Origin: Lasiosphaeria ovina
Lineage: Eukaryota > Ascomycota > Sordariomycetes > Sordariales > Lasiosphaeriaceae
Assembly: GCA_033439765.1 (NCBI GenBank)
Contig: JAULSN010000016.1
Coordinates: 310,001-374,000, forward strand
DNA: 64,000 nucleotides
Direction of reading: 5' to 3'
The notes under the pieces are model-generated. The model worked only from the letters and a program-made list of their open reading frames with translations, was not told the DNA's origin and ran no database searches. A program made the translations under genes and the position numbers. Shown one piece after another: positions 10,405 to 21,124 of this stretch. The first letter of the stretch is position 1. Each line of letters opens with the position of its first letter.

Positions 10405-12231
10405 TACTGGAGGTTGTGTAAGGTAGCTTGCTTATATATTGGCACTGAAAGAAAACGGCAGCGGGCTTGGAGAATACCCAGCGAGGATCAAGAAGTGGCT
10501 CGATGTCTTGTGATGAGGATGAGGTATTTTGTTCGAGATTGCACTCTCAACCCACCAGTATTTATACCCATCATTTACATTATCGCGTGGTATTCAATGC
10601 CACACAGTTGGCCCTCTCGTTCCTTTGCATCACGTCTGGCCATATGGCCGTAGTCCAAGTCTGAGGAATCCCTGCTGGTGCCGTTTGAAGTGGCCCCCTC
10701 GTCTTCTTTCCGTCCCCCCTGCTACACTACCATCGGTGTCCCAATTATGGACTGTTTAAAAGTTGGTCCAACAAGGTAGAGAGCTAAGCCGATCTAGGGG
10801 TGTGGATTGCCCTTTGGTGCAGCATGAAGGATTGGCTTGGGCTTGAGTCGATGCCCCTGCCCATTCATTAATGGCATGTTTGTCTACTAGACTTAGTAGG
10901 CGTCGGCGGGAATTCCACAAATGACTATAAGGGGGATAATTATGTTATTAACACGACGAACAACGGAAGCTAACACAAGTGGCCGATTAGCTACCCCGGA
11001 TCCTCGGTCCCACGAATGCTTCAGCTCACTGGCCACAGCCTGTCTACCTAACTACCTAGTTACAGTATAATACCTGGCCCAGGCAACTAACTATAGGAAA
11101 TTGTTTAGGGACAAACTGGGCCCAAGCACGAGTTCGAAGTCGGATAAATATCCATCCGGAATACGATTTCTCAATGCTTTTCAATTTTCTGCCTAATTAA
11201 GGTCCAAACTGGCATTAGCGTGTACGTCTTATTGATCCTCGACCTGCGGCCGTGGCTGGGGCCGGGTGGTTGACTGCGAGTTAGCGGTCTGAAACGCGAA
11301 ACGCGGCCGCCCCGTAGGAGCGAAACGGACTACGACCAATTCTCCAAAGGCACCCACTCCGATTTCGAAAAGAATTACGACCAAAAAGTCCTGAATGGTG
11401 CTTCCGAGCAATTTAAAAAAGCCCTCGACTGATGTTTTCGAGCAGATGAAATAAGAACGGCTGTAGTGATGTTCAGACTTGTATTTCGCCATTCACTCGG
11501 CCCCTTCTTAGCCCGCCCTGAGTCTGGAAATTTGAACAAGGGCTGTGCCCCTCGGCCTCGACCACGACCCGCCTCAGCCCCCGCAATCCAACTCTGATGT
11601 AACACGGCCAGGGCCTCCGGGCCCGCCACACAATCAAGCGCCATGTTTCAAACAAAACAATTTGACAACCGACTCATGTTCCAGAGTTCCTTCCTTCGGC
11701 CTACATAACCTACCTCCCCCACTTCCTCGCGGTCCTTCAACGCCCAAAAAATTGCCATGTCTTGCTGGATGCTTTTTCCACATGACTGTCAGACCGCAAT
11801 TTGTAGGTATCACTTTGCGCGCAAGAGTTTGAACTCAGCCTGGTCGTGTTTTGAACCAGCGTCTGTGGTGCAATATTATCGGACGATTCGACCTCCAGAC
11901 CACAGAATAAAAGGAAAAGCGTATTCCAGATGTCTTTACTCACTGAGAGTCTGAGCCATCCTTTTACTGTTTCATCGTTGTAAGATAAAGTGATCAATGT
12001 CACCAACCCACCCCTCAAAAGCTGCCTTTTGTCCTGGTGCATCGGTCTTTGATTCCTTCGTTCGGATTCTATCTCAAGAGGACCCCATCCCGCAGTCCAC
12101 GCTCCAAGATACCTGTATTAAAAAGCACTTTATAAGTCATTCGCCCTGCGCTGTGAGACTCAGAGAAGCAAGCAAACTTGAAGTACAATTGAACAACACT
12201 ACTCGCCACAGCCACCCAAAACCAACAAGAC
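10405..12231. other. Long intergenic stretch
   Basis: 1.8 kb with no firm gene. One minus-strand ATG frame of 87 codons (11492-11229) has a hydrophobic stretch (DFLVVILFEIGVGAFGELVVV) and a Pro/Gln tail; it might be a small membrane protein but has no other support. CTACCTA-type short motifs occur near 11050. Confidence 0.4.
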
Positions 12232-13122
12232 ATGGCTGGCAGACCTCCATTGAAGCGCCCACTGCGCGTCGGTAGCAACGCCAGCTTTGGGTCGAATGCG
12301 CCAACACTGATAGAAGATGAAAAGGAAAATCCCGGCCTCGGGAAGAAATTTACAGCTGTTTCGCTTGATGGAAACCCACTGCTGCCACTGTTCTCGTCAT
12401 TGCAAGAGGAGGGATTTTCATGGATTGATTTTCAGCGACCAAGGAAATTCTACACGAGGGATATGACCGACGAAATAACGATGCAGAAAATGTCAGACGA
12501 GGACCTCTTGTCGCGGTGGCAGAATACATTCCGCAAAGCTGTCGTCGACGCTCACATTCTACACCGTGCCGGGGACCATCGCATGAGATGGCTATTAGCC
12601 CTTCGTATCAATGGCCTGTACATCACAATCGAGCCCAAGCCAACCAGTACACCAGCAACTAGATTCGTCCCAGAGGGCGGTGGGTGGGTAAAGGTCCAGT
12701 TTGTTGTCACTCTCGAGCCGGAGGATCTACTCTTGCCGGAAAATATCAACCAGTACGACTGTGTTAAGACCTTGAGCATTTACCGACATCGCACGTATGT
12801 CTCCGTTGAAGATTTCTTCAAAACTCTGGTCGATAACGGCAGCTTCCGGTATCAATGTGCCCCCGGCCCCAACCAAGATTGCCGCAGATGGCTGAGAGAT
12901 CAAGTCAGACTCCTGCTTGATTGCGAGCGCCCCCTGTTCAGGAGCAAGTCCGATGTTGACTTGGTCGAGGACATTCTGTTGGGCTGGACCAGCAACAAAA
13001 CTCAGCTGAATCCCGATAACAACATTCCATTTTCCGAGGGGCTTTATCTTGATAGACCTGTTTCGGCAATGGCCAAGACAACGAAGAGCTGGCTGGCGAA
13101 ATGGGCTTGCTGTTGTTTATAA
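12232..13122 (+). CDS. Unknown fungal protein (DUF7770-like?) with C-terminal CaaX-type box
   Basis: A single-exon gene of 296 codons. The start ATG at 12232 is preceded by a purine-rich AACAAGAC context. No signal peptide. The central part contains a beta-strand-like core (RMRWLLALRINGLYITIEP, GGGWVKVQFVVTLEP) and FRYQCAPGPNQDCRRW, which recalls the Y...G.GCR.W signature of fungal DUF7770 proteins; I hold that link loosely. The protein ends in ACCCL: Cys-Cys-Cys-Leu fits a CaaX prenylation box (Leu favouring geranylgeranylation) with neighbouring Cys for palmitoylation, so membrane attachment is plausible. The next gene downstream is a diverged paralog in the same orientation (for example WVKVQFVVTLEP against WRKVQFIVTLIP). 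Function unknown. Confidence 0.7.
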   Translation: MAGRPPLKRPLRVGSNASFGSNAPTLIEDEKENPGLGKKFTAVSLDGNPLLPLFSSLQEEGFSWIDFQRPRKFYTRDMTDEITMQKMSDEDLLSRWQNTFRKAVVDAHILHRAGDHRMRWLLALRINGLYITIEPKPTSTPATRFVPEGGGWVKVQFVVTLEPEDLLLPENINQYDCVKTLSIYRHRTYVSVEDFFKTLVDNGSFRYQCAPGPNQDCRRWLRDQVRLLLDCERPLFRSKSDVDLVEDILLGWTSNKTQLNPDNNIPFSEGLYLDRPVSAMAKTTKSWLAKWACCCL

Positions 13123-13686
13123 GTTCATATTCATGTACGTCATGCAACACGGAGAAAATCATCCTCGCATCTAATTAGTGTCCAATATCTGGTGAAGTCG
13201 TGCGTGTCATTGCTATAGGAGCACGTGGGTCTTTGTGTCGCAAGGCCATTTCTTCAAGTTTCGGCCACTCAGCTGAGTGATGGGCCGTTTGGGTCAAACC
13301 GGGCCACAGGCCGGTTGAGAGGCCAACCCCCGCGTTTCAGAGTGATGATGAAAGTGAGAACCGACTCCTTGAGCATCAAACGGCCACCTGGCCTCGATCA
13401 ATTAGGGGATCAATACACACACCCCGAGAAAACTTAAAAGGGCAAACAGGCCGAGAATTATCAACTTCTGATTCATCCAATCTTTTAGCAATGACCCTCA
13501 TACGTCCTCCTCCAAACCCATTTTCCCTTTCTGCACCCTCTCCCAGGATCTCGATCAGCCAAGATCAATCAGAACTTATACATCCCTTGCTGTCCATACA
13601 CAGAGACCACGGGAAGCAAAATTGAAAAACGCGGAACCGCAAGTTCAATCGCGAGTTCAACCTATAAACTTGTAGCACAAGAGCAA

Positions 13687-14367
13687 GTGATTAAAATCGC
13701 TTCTCTCAAAAACTTGTGGGAGGACAGCTTTGCGTGGATCGTATTTCAGACACCTGAGAAATGGATGGGAGGTAAATATGTGGTGGCTATCCCAAACCAA
13801 ACCAAAAACCAAATAAAAAGCGAATGGGCCATTACATTTAGAAAGAAAGTCACCGACATGGCAGTTATCCGAACTACAGAGAGCCAACCTAAATACTTTC
13901 TCTGTATCGAATTCAGCGGCGGCTATCTCCGGATCGATCCTACTGTCAGCAAAACGACAGCAACCGGAACTTCGGCCCAGGGGGGATGGCGCAAAGTCCA
14001 ATTCATCGTCACTCTCATTCCGCATGGGCCAGTTGAGGATGGCTTCTTCAGGTTCTGTCCGCTAGCCACACGCGACTGCACCATCGGGCGTGTGTTCCAA
14101 GACCTGTACGAGGCCAACTATTTCAGATATGAATGCGGACAAGACGGATGGCGGCCCTGGTTCCTTGGAGCGGCCGAACTACTAAACAACCCAAACGCTG
14201 CTTTTCGCGCCAATTTCTCGCAACATAATATTAACGAACTCAATAGTCGGCACACAGAGGGTCTAGAAGAAATACGAAAGCAACTCAATCTGACGGGAGC
14301 CGAGAAAGGCGCATTCTATATGCGACCAAGCATGTTCATCAGGTTCCGTAACTATTGGGGATATTAA
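13687..14367 (+). CDS. Paralog of the preceding gene, 5' end unresolved
   Basis: An open frame of 226 codons to TAA at 14365-14367, homologous along its length to the gene at 12232: SFAWIVFQTPEKW pairs with GFSWIDFQRPRKF, GGWRKVQFIVTLIP with GGWVKVQFVVTLEP, and YFRYECGQDGWRPW with SFRYQCAPGPNQDCRRW. The frame stays open back to about 13495 but contains no ATG before the homologous part; the nearest ATG (13491) is in another frame and meets a stop near 13625. Either a small 5' intron exists or the start has been lost and the gene is a pseudogene. It lacks the C-terminal CaaX-like box of its neighbour. Tandem duplication followed by strong divergence is the simplest history. Confidence 0.55.
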   Translation: MIKIASLKNLWEDSFAWIVFQTPEKWMGGKYVVAIPNQTKNQIKSEWAITFRKKVTDMAVIRTTESQPKYFLCIEFSGGYLRIDPTVSKTTATGTSAQGGWRKVQFIVTLIPHGPVEDGFFRFCPLATRDCTIGRVFQDLYEANYFRYECGQDGWRPWFLGAAELLNNPNAAFRANFSQHNINELNSRHTEGLEEIRKQLNLTGAEKGAFYMRPSMFIRFRNYWGY

Positions 14368-14671
14368 CAAATACAAAGACTCCCCGGTGTATCTAGTTGT
14401 CTATGGATTTCAAGGGTCACGCAGCCGTGTCGTTATTGTAAAGTTACGATCTAAGAAATTTAGAAATGCCAATCACCCTAAGCCCACACCAACTGGATAA
14501 AGTAAAGATCAGCGCGTTCAAAGCTCGGTCCAGGCCTTTTGCTGCTGCTTCCGGTGAACCCCCGCACTTTACAATGCGCCGTCTCGATTGGTGGTATCAG
14601 AAGGGCGTTGAATTTTGCACATACTTGATGGGGTTTCGGACCCAATTTCCAACACGTTCCCTCAGCTTCAA

Positions 14672-15580
14672 TCATAATGCCTCGGACGGCTGCCATTCCT
14701 TGTCTCTGCCGTCTTTCTTTGGCTCCTCGGGCTTCTCTGGGCGCTTCTCCTTATTATCTGGCTTGTTACCCTCTTGATTTTTGCCTTCCTCGAGTTTCCC
14801 TACCACGTTTCTTTCCGTATGAGCTTCAGCTTCAAATTCCCTAAAGGTCGCTTCCAGGTTAGGTTCCAATGGCTTCCTCTCTGGCGGGGAATTCCGGTTG
14901 TCGTAGTGCACAAGGGTAAATATGGTTCCTTTGGGATGGTCTTTGGGATCATCAATAGTTCTAGACAAAAGACGTGTAAGTTTCTGATATCTAAACTGGC
15001 AGTAAAGTAGCGCCTTTGCGAGTTAAGCACTGGCAAGCTCAACTGGGGTGCCGATGAATTCCCGCTTCGAACAAAAGAAGTCTAGCAGATCGAGGATCCA
15101 CGACGCGGCGCCCTCGTCGCGGGTTGTCTTCGATAAAAATGCTAACGGCATGGAGTAGCCTCGTTTAGGGCCTTGATCATGTCGCCAAATCGGCCTTGAA
15201 TGGGAATTTTGAACTCCATATGGGGTTCGCTTCTATTTCCAGTATCGATTTCCCTGATGTATATCTTGGTCTCAAACCCACCATGGCTGCGTATTTTCTC
15301 CGTATTATTAGACAATATAATCATGCTGATTGTCAAATGTATTCTTCGGTTGGGTTCAGGCGGTACAAATGAAATGCTCCAGATATTTGGGAGGTTGTCC
15401 GACATTGGGAGGCTATCCGCAGTAATTTCCAAATATTTAACTGGGGCTTCAAAACACGGCTTCCACGAGTTGTTGTTTTTTCGCCTTTCGAACTGGACCC
15501 GACCAATGTCAGACTCGTCGTTCGACTTTTTGGCGAATTCGAGAAACTCCCGGAACGGGGTTTTGGCGTTGGCTCAAGGT
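14672..15580 (-). pseudogene. Unrecognised broken gene with charged C-terminal tail
   Basis: Three coding-like segments on the minus strand. The upstream one (about 15575-15142) includes TPFREFLEFAKKSNDESDIG, RKNNSWKPCFEAPVKYLEI and FGDMIKALNEA. A one-base shift near 15155 leads into a second frame with PLAFLSKTTRDEG and WILDLLDFFCSKREFIGTP. A TAA follows near 15032, then the same frame resumes with YQKLTRLLSRTIDDPKDHPK and finishes with an extremely Lys/Glu-rich tail ending at 14672. One frameshift plus one nonsense codon argue for a pseudogene. I do not recognise the family. It is convergent with the paralog pair. Confidence 0.45.
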
Positions 15581-15599
15581 GATACGAGACAATCACCAA

Positions 15600-16291
15600 C
15601 ACGGAGGCCAAGCAGGGCAGGGCCCCGGCCAGGCGGTCTCTGAGGCTCTGATGGGGTGAAGAGAGCGGCGAATATAATTGCTGGGACTTTGGGACTTTGG
15701 GACTCTCAGACTTGGTGGCTGCGTGCGATGCGGGATTCGGGATCCTGGTTCCCTCTGCGGCGTGAATAGTTGTTATTAGTTACCTAATCTGGCCGCAACA
15801 GTTGATTATTGTGATGTTAGGGGTGTTGTTCTTGCATGTCTCCCGGGCAGGGCGCAGCCAAAGGGATGACGAGCTACAACCTTGGCGCCACATCCGTCCC
15901 AACTTGTTGCAGGTTTCAAGTGCACGCCAGCCAAGGTTGTCTCGGAAATGGGCCGTTGCGGGGTTCATTGTCCCATATTTGCCCCAATCCCTCTAGAATC
16001 CCTATAGCACCCTTCTAGTGAAGAAGAGGTAAGGTACCTTGCCCTCTGAGGTGGGTTGCAGGAACGTACTGTACTGTACAGTAGTGTAAGGTAGTACTGC
16101 GCCAAGGAACTTGGAAGAGAGCCCGGACTGGGATCCGGAATAAAGACGGGGGTCCACTGCCCCGCAGCGCCAACTGCAGCCTGCGCCTTTCTTGCCACCC
16201 CCGGGCTGCGGCCAACTTGGGCGCCTCCAATTCCTTTCCCAACATCCATCCATTTCACCACCGGACGATTACCTGACACGCACTTCACGCC
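15600..16291. other. Intergenic, GST promoter region
   Basis: No gene. Short direct repeats of GGGACTTT lie near 15685-15710, and a self-complementary GTACTGTACTGTACAGTA tract lies near 16067-16085, 0.2 kb upstream of the GST start. Confidence 0.45.
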
Positions 16292-17298
16292 ATGGCACCC
16301 AACAATGATGCATCCCAGGCGAAGCAGCCCGAGATCAAAGTCTACTGGTATGCTGGTATTCCCGCCCCGTTCCGCGACTGAACTGATTGAACTGCGGTTG
16401 TTGTCCCCCCGAGCTTGAACTTTGGCCGGGCGCCCTGGACAACAAAACACAGCCTCCAGCTGACTCTTGCAGGCTGAATGATTCGCGCGCCGAGCGCGCC
16501 GTCTGGTTGCTCGAGGAGCTCGGCTTGACCTACTCGGTCGAGATCTTCCATCGCAACAGCGAGACGAACCTGGCCCCGCCCGAGCTAGAGCGGATCCACC
16601 CCCTCGGCAAAGCCCCCGTCGTCACCGTCACCCCCGTGTCCGCCAATGGCCCTGCCGCGCCAATCGTGCTCGCCGAGAGCGCCTTCATCGCCGAGTATCT
16701 CGTCGAGCACTTCGGCGCCGCCAGCCATCTCGCTCCCCCGCGCTACCACCCCGGCATCACTGCGGGCACCCCCGCCGCCGTGGGGAGCGAGACCGAGTCG
16801 TGGATGCGGTACCGCTACTTCTTGCATTATGTCGAGGGCAGCTTGATGTCGCCGCTGACCCTGGCTCTGGTCTTGGGCAGTACGTGACCCAGCCGCCCTC
16901 TCCTGTCTGCACATGCTCACGGCCTACCAGTCTTCAAGAGCCCCAAGGTGCCCTTCTTTGTCCGGCCCGTGACTGGGTTTGTGGCTGACAAGGTGCTGTG
17001 GGGATTCGTTTACCCCAATGTGTTCCGGCACCTGGCGTTCCTCGAGAGCCAGCTGGCCACAGCGCCCGACGGCGGGCCCTACCTGTGCGGCGCCCATCTG
17101 ACGGCCGCTGACATAATGCTGGGTTTCCCGTTGTCGCGCGCCCGCGGCGCCTTCGCCGACCTTGACATGGGCGGCGGCAGAGGTAAGGTCCGTGACAGCT
17201 TCCCTAAACTCTGGGCCTACGTCGACCGCCTTATGGCCGAACCCGGGCTCAAGCGCTCCCTGGCCAGGATGGAAGAGGCCGAGGCGGCAAAGAAGTAG
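16292..17298 (+). CDS. Glutathione S-transferase (Gtt1/S. pombe Gst3-like)
   Basis: Three exons (16292-16347, 16473-16879, 16931-17298) encode 276 residues. The introns, 125 and 51 bp, have GTATGC and GTACGT donors; the first carries a CTGAC branch site. The N-terminal thioredoxin fold shows VYWLNDSRAERAVWLLEELG, where Ser/Arg sit at the usual glutathione-site position, then HPLGKAPVV (cis-Pro loop) and ESAFIAEYL (Glu-Ser contact with glutathione). The C-terminal helical domain has YLCGAHLTAADIML, the family's capping motif. Such enzymes conjugate or reduce electrophiles with glutathione and are often found beside P450s and reductases in detoxification or toxin-biosynthesis groups. The frame is intact. 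Confidence 0.92.
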
Positions 17299-18160
17299 AG
17301 CAGCCAAACGAGGCTCACTCTCGCAGCTGTGGCGATTGCATGTCCCTTTGAGAGCAGGCGACTAGTTCAAGAAAGTTGGGCGAGAGCCTGTGGATGACGG
17401 ATTTCACTTGTGTCGAGTATCTCCAGTCGAGACATGTACCTAATTATGTCCTTGTACAAAACAGTGTAACATGACACCACTGTGTACTCTCAATCGAGCT
17501 CAGTCCAGCACAGGAACAACGCTCATGTAGGCAAAATAGGTATCTATTCATTGCGGCACTCTCTTCATTCCGCCCTTATTCCATTATCCTGGCCTGCATT
17601 TGGTTAGGGGGCGTGTGACATGTCCAACACCATACTCACTCTGAGCCTTCACGGCCCCCGAGCCCCCGAGCTCCCATTTGAGATTTGCGGGATTGTGCGA
17701 CTTTGGAAGTAATTAAACATGTCCAGAGGACTGGCCCTGGACTGCCGGTGACAAGGAGCTGTTTCAATCCCCGTCTCAGCACTTCTCAGCCGGATTGCGA
17801 ATGGAGTAAGAGACAAGCGGGCAGGCAGGCATCTGGGCAAAGCTTCAGGGTTCAATGAGTTTGACTTCGGGTTGTGTGAAGCGGTCAGGAAGATGTGGGT
17901 GCGGATTCTGAGTCGAGGCACCCCGGCTCCAGTGCATGGCAACTCAGGGAAAATGCTCAAAACTGAGAGCCCGAGTGTCAAAGAAACCGCCGACGATGAG
18001 GAAAGAAGCTTCTTGATTCTTTAGGAAAGCCACGCAACTAAATAGAAGGGCGGGTAACTAGTAATTCCCAAATCGCTACACCATATTAATTATTGCACAA
18101 ATTGGAACAAAGACAGCTTCAACCTCGTTGCCAGCGATAGTCAATCACACTGGAAATGCC
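17299..18160. other. Convergent intergenic, no gene seen
   Basis: This interval holds the 3' ends of the GST and NmrA-type genes. The 110-codon minus-strand frame at 17649-17981 has no features of a real protein. Confidence 0.45.
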
Positions 18161-19099
18161 TTATCGCTTCGCAGCTCTCTTGATCTTGTCGGCGAAGTCG
18201 CTCTCAGTCTCGAGCCAGGTGCCAAAGTCCTTGAGGCCGGGATTCACCTTTCTCAGTGCCGGGATATCGGCGGCATATCCCTGGTCGTAGAACCACCGGT
18301 ACATGACGCTAAGGTCCTTCATGAGCTTCATCAACAGCCAGGGGAAAACGCCATTCGTCGTAGGCAGCTTGGCGCCGCCCGCCTTGGCAGCGAACACTTT
18401 TCTCGCCTGGGTGAGGGTCAGCTCGTCGCCGGCCAGCGAGATGGCGCGGCCCTTGTACTCGTCGGGCTTGAGGAAAGCCTCGCCGGCAAAGAAGCCAATG
18501 TCGCTGACGGCGACGAGCTGCAGCGGCTTGTCGCGGACGACCATGTCCCAGCTCTTGATGAAGACGCGGCCAAAGTAGTTGTCGGTCAAGTTCTCCATGA
18601 ATGCGACGGGCCGCAGGATGGTCCAGGACATGTTCTTGGAGGGCGCGTTGTCGACGAGGTAGTGCTCGATAGCGTGCTTGGCGGCAAAGTGAGGGATGGG
18701 CGTTGGGTTGGTGAACGAGTCACTCTCACCGTGGCGGTCGACCGACGTGTAGACGAACAGGCTCACCCCCGCGGCCAGTGCGGCGTCGACGAGGCCTTTG
18801 CCCTCAGCAACCTCGGAGCCGGAGCCGATAGCGACCTGGACGCCGAAGACACCCCAGATCGGTGACTTGGTGAGTTGCTGGGCAGTTTGGAAGAGCGCGG
18901 CCGGGCTGAGGAGGTCGCCTTGCAGGAGCTTGATCTTGGCGGGCGCCGTGGAGAGGAGTCGCTGGGCAGAAGCCGAGGCAGCATTGCGCGTGACGGCGAG
19001 AATCTCAAAGTCGTTCGCGTTGTTTTGCTGGAGAAGATGCTTGATCACGGCGCCGCCTTGTTTGCCAGTCGCACCGCATATAACGAGTGCACGCGACAT
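18161..19099 (-). CDS. NmrA-like NAD(P)-binding protein
   Basis: A single-exon gene of 312 residues with ATG at 19099. The N-terminus LVICGATGKQGGAVIKHLL contains the glycine-rich dinucleotide loop GATGKQGG typical of NmrA-like proteins. Next come AVTRN (ribose/phosphate contact), LQGDLLSP, YTSVDRHG and WTILRPVAFMENL, all standard in this short-chain-reductase-like family. NmrA itself senses NAD(P) redox state and binds the GATA factor AreA; many relatives are enzymes or redox sensors, and this copy cannot be assigned between these. It is transcribed away from a second NmrA-type gene 834 bp off, so the two may share a regulatory region. Confidence 0.9.
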   Translation of the reverse strand: MSRALVICGATGKQGGAVIKHLLQQNNANDFEILAVTRNAASASAQRLLSTAPAKIKLLQGDLLSPAALFQTAQQLTKSPIWGVFGVQVAIGSGSEVAEGKGLVDAALAAGVSLFVYTSVDRHGESDSFTNPTPIPHFAAKHAIEHYLVDNAPSKNMSWTILRPVAFMENLTDNYFGRVFIKSWDMVVRDKPLQLVAVSDIGFFAGEAFLKPDEYKGRAISLAGDELTLTQARKVFAAKAGGAKLPTTNGVFPWLLMKLMKDLSVMYRWFYDQGYAADIPALRKVNPGLKDFGTWLETESDFADKIKRAAKR

Positions 19100-19933
19100 G
19101 ATGATACCGTGTAGTTGTTAACAAGCGAGGACGTCGGGAGCGATAAAGGCAAATTGGCTGCGTGTGTTTGTTTATCGAGCGCAACACGCACCTAGCAAAG
19201 AAGCGGCTTCGGTTATTTAAACAAGAGTATGAAGAAAAGGAAGTCGATTACCAAAAAAGATAAACATGGACAATTACCAATCATTCTAGAAGTTTGGGCC
19301 TGCGATGCCTGGGAAGGGCCACGCCGGTAAACTAATCACCGGGCACGTTGATATCCTGGTATGTTTCAAACCTGGCCTGCCTGGCCCTGTATGTCTGCAT
19401 TTGACTGGAAGGCCGGTTGGAGGCTCCCACCAGTACAAATCTTGCAAAGCTGTCCAGGAATCCGACAGGAAGAAACGCACAATTAAATGGAATTTTGGGC
19501 CGCGTTCAAAACTTCAAACCTAAACCAGCCGGGGAGCATGGTTACTTTCGACCAGCTACGGATGTATGTACCGATCTGCAAACCGGCCGCCAGGCCACCA
19601 ATCTGGTGTGGAAGCCCAACATGGTTGGTCGTTGTCGTGCATACATGTGGGTCCGGTGTCCGAAGAAGACCGGTGGGAGCGGAACTGTTGGGTAGCCCCA
19701 TGTCTTGGCGTTGTTTCCGGTCCCGAGAGGTTTGTAATCATATCATGTACACGTGTACAACGACGGGGAGCGAGTCAAGGAATCTGGTTTTTTGGCGGGT
19801 ACCTAATTTAGTGCTGTAGGCGAGTGTGCGTGCCTGAACATCGGCTTCGGCCCATTTCTGCTTGTGACTTTATCCTTCCAACCATCCATCTCGTTGCATC
19901 CCCCTACCTTGGAACAAAACCCCAAACATCAGC
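19100..19933. promoter_or_regulatory. Divergent promoter region between two NmrA-type genes
   Basis: 834 bp between two start codons facing away from each other. No reading frame stands out. Short GGCCGG/CCGG-containing words (around 19410, 19530, 19585, 19670) could be sites for CGG-binding Zn2Cys6 factors such as the one encoded at 21125-23400, but this is conjecture. Confidence 0.4.
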
Positions 19934-21013
19934 ATGACCATTACCGTCGGTCTCGCAGGCATCACTGGAAGGTTTGGCCGTTTGCTTGCTGCCAACCTCC
20001 TCAAGAACCCAGATGTTGTCCTGCGCGGCTATGCCCGAGACCCCAGCAAGGTCATTTCGTCCGTTTCGGCATCGCCCAGCACGCAGCTCTTCGCTGGCGG
20101 AGCCTTGGATGGCGCCGCAATCCAGCCCTTTGTCTCGGGCTGCGACGTGGTCATCTGCGCGTACCTTGGAGATGACAAGCTGATGGTCGAGGGGCAGAAG
20201 AAACTGATCGACGCGTGCGAGGCAGCCCGAGTCCCCCGCTACATCGCGAGCGACTGGTCCCTCGACTACACACGCCTCCAGCTTGGCGACCTGTTCCCCA
20301 AGGACCCCATGAAGCACGTAAAAGCCTACCTCGAGACCAAGGAAACTGTCAAGGGCGTCCATATCTTGGTCGGAGTGTTTATGGAGGTTATTTTAGGCCC
20401 CATGTCAGGCACGCTAGATCCGAAGACCAACACGTTTCGCTATTGGGGGGAAGGCACCGAGCTCATCGAAGGGACAACATACGCGGATGCGGCCAAGTAC
20501 ACGGCGAAAGTGGCGGTTGATCCGTCTGCTGTTGGGATCCAAAAGTGTGAGTTGCTCTGGTTGGATTGGAGGGACCACCCAAAGTCGGTCCCCCAATGTG
20601 CGCGCTGACAGCCGGGGTGAAAATCAACTAGTCCTCGGCGATCGGAAATCAATCAAGGATATTGCTGCATCGTTCGAAAAGGTGTACGGCGTGAAGCCGA
20701 ATCTTGAGCGCCTTGGATCCCTCGACGACCTCAAAAAGCGCATGCATGATCTGCGTGCCGAAGACCCTGCCGCTATCTACAGCTACATGTTTCTGTGAGT
20801 GCATTGGCGAATCTCAACATGGCCGAGGTAGCGCAGCATTCGCTGACAATCGACAGATTCTATATATACTACCTCCTGAACGGATCAACCTTAATTGGCC
20901 CTGACGTGGACAACGGTAAATATCCCGAAATCAAGCCCGAGACTTGGGAGGATTTTATGAGAAATCGGAAGCTCGAAACGCTGTTGGGTTCGATGGCTAC
21001 TCTGTCGCAATAA
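19934..21013 (+). CDS. NmrA-like/isoflavone-reductase-like oxidoreductase
   Basis: Three exons (19934-20546, 20632-20794, 20857-21013) encode 310 residues. Both introns (85 and 62 bp) have GTGAGT donors and CTGAC branch sites. The N-terminus VGLAGITGRFGRLLAANLL holds the G-x-x-G-x-x-G dinucleotide loop; GYARDPSK follows as the expected basic patch for NADPH. ALDGAAIQPFVSGCDVVICA and VPRYIASDWSLDY are typical of the isoflavone reductase/NmrA branch found in many fungal aromatic-compound and secondary-metabolite clusters. Its neighbours are another NmrA-type gene (divergent) and a Zn2Cys6 regulator (convergent, 111 bp away), which supports a shared pathway without proving it. Confidence 0.9.
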
Positions 21014-21124
21014 CCATGACGCTGCACATCACCAAATAGGCAGCTGGGTTTAGGAGTATGTGGGGGTGAGGGAATGGATTGGCGTAGCTCCATGTGATCA
21101 AACACGGTAGGACTTTTCGTCGGG

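Noticed and set aside
11229..11492. 87-codon ATG frame with a hydrophobic stretch
   Set aside because: Too short and unsupported to call a gene; mentioned only in the intergenic note.
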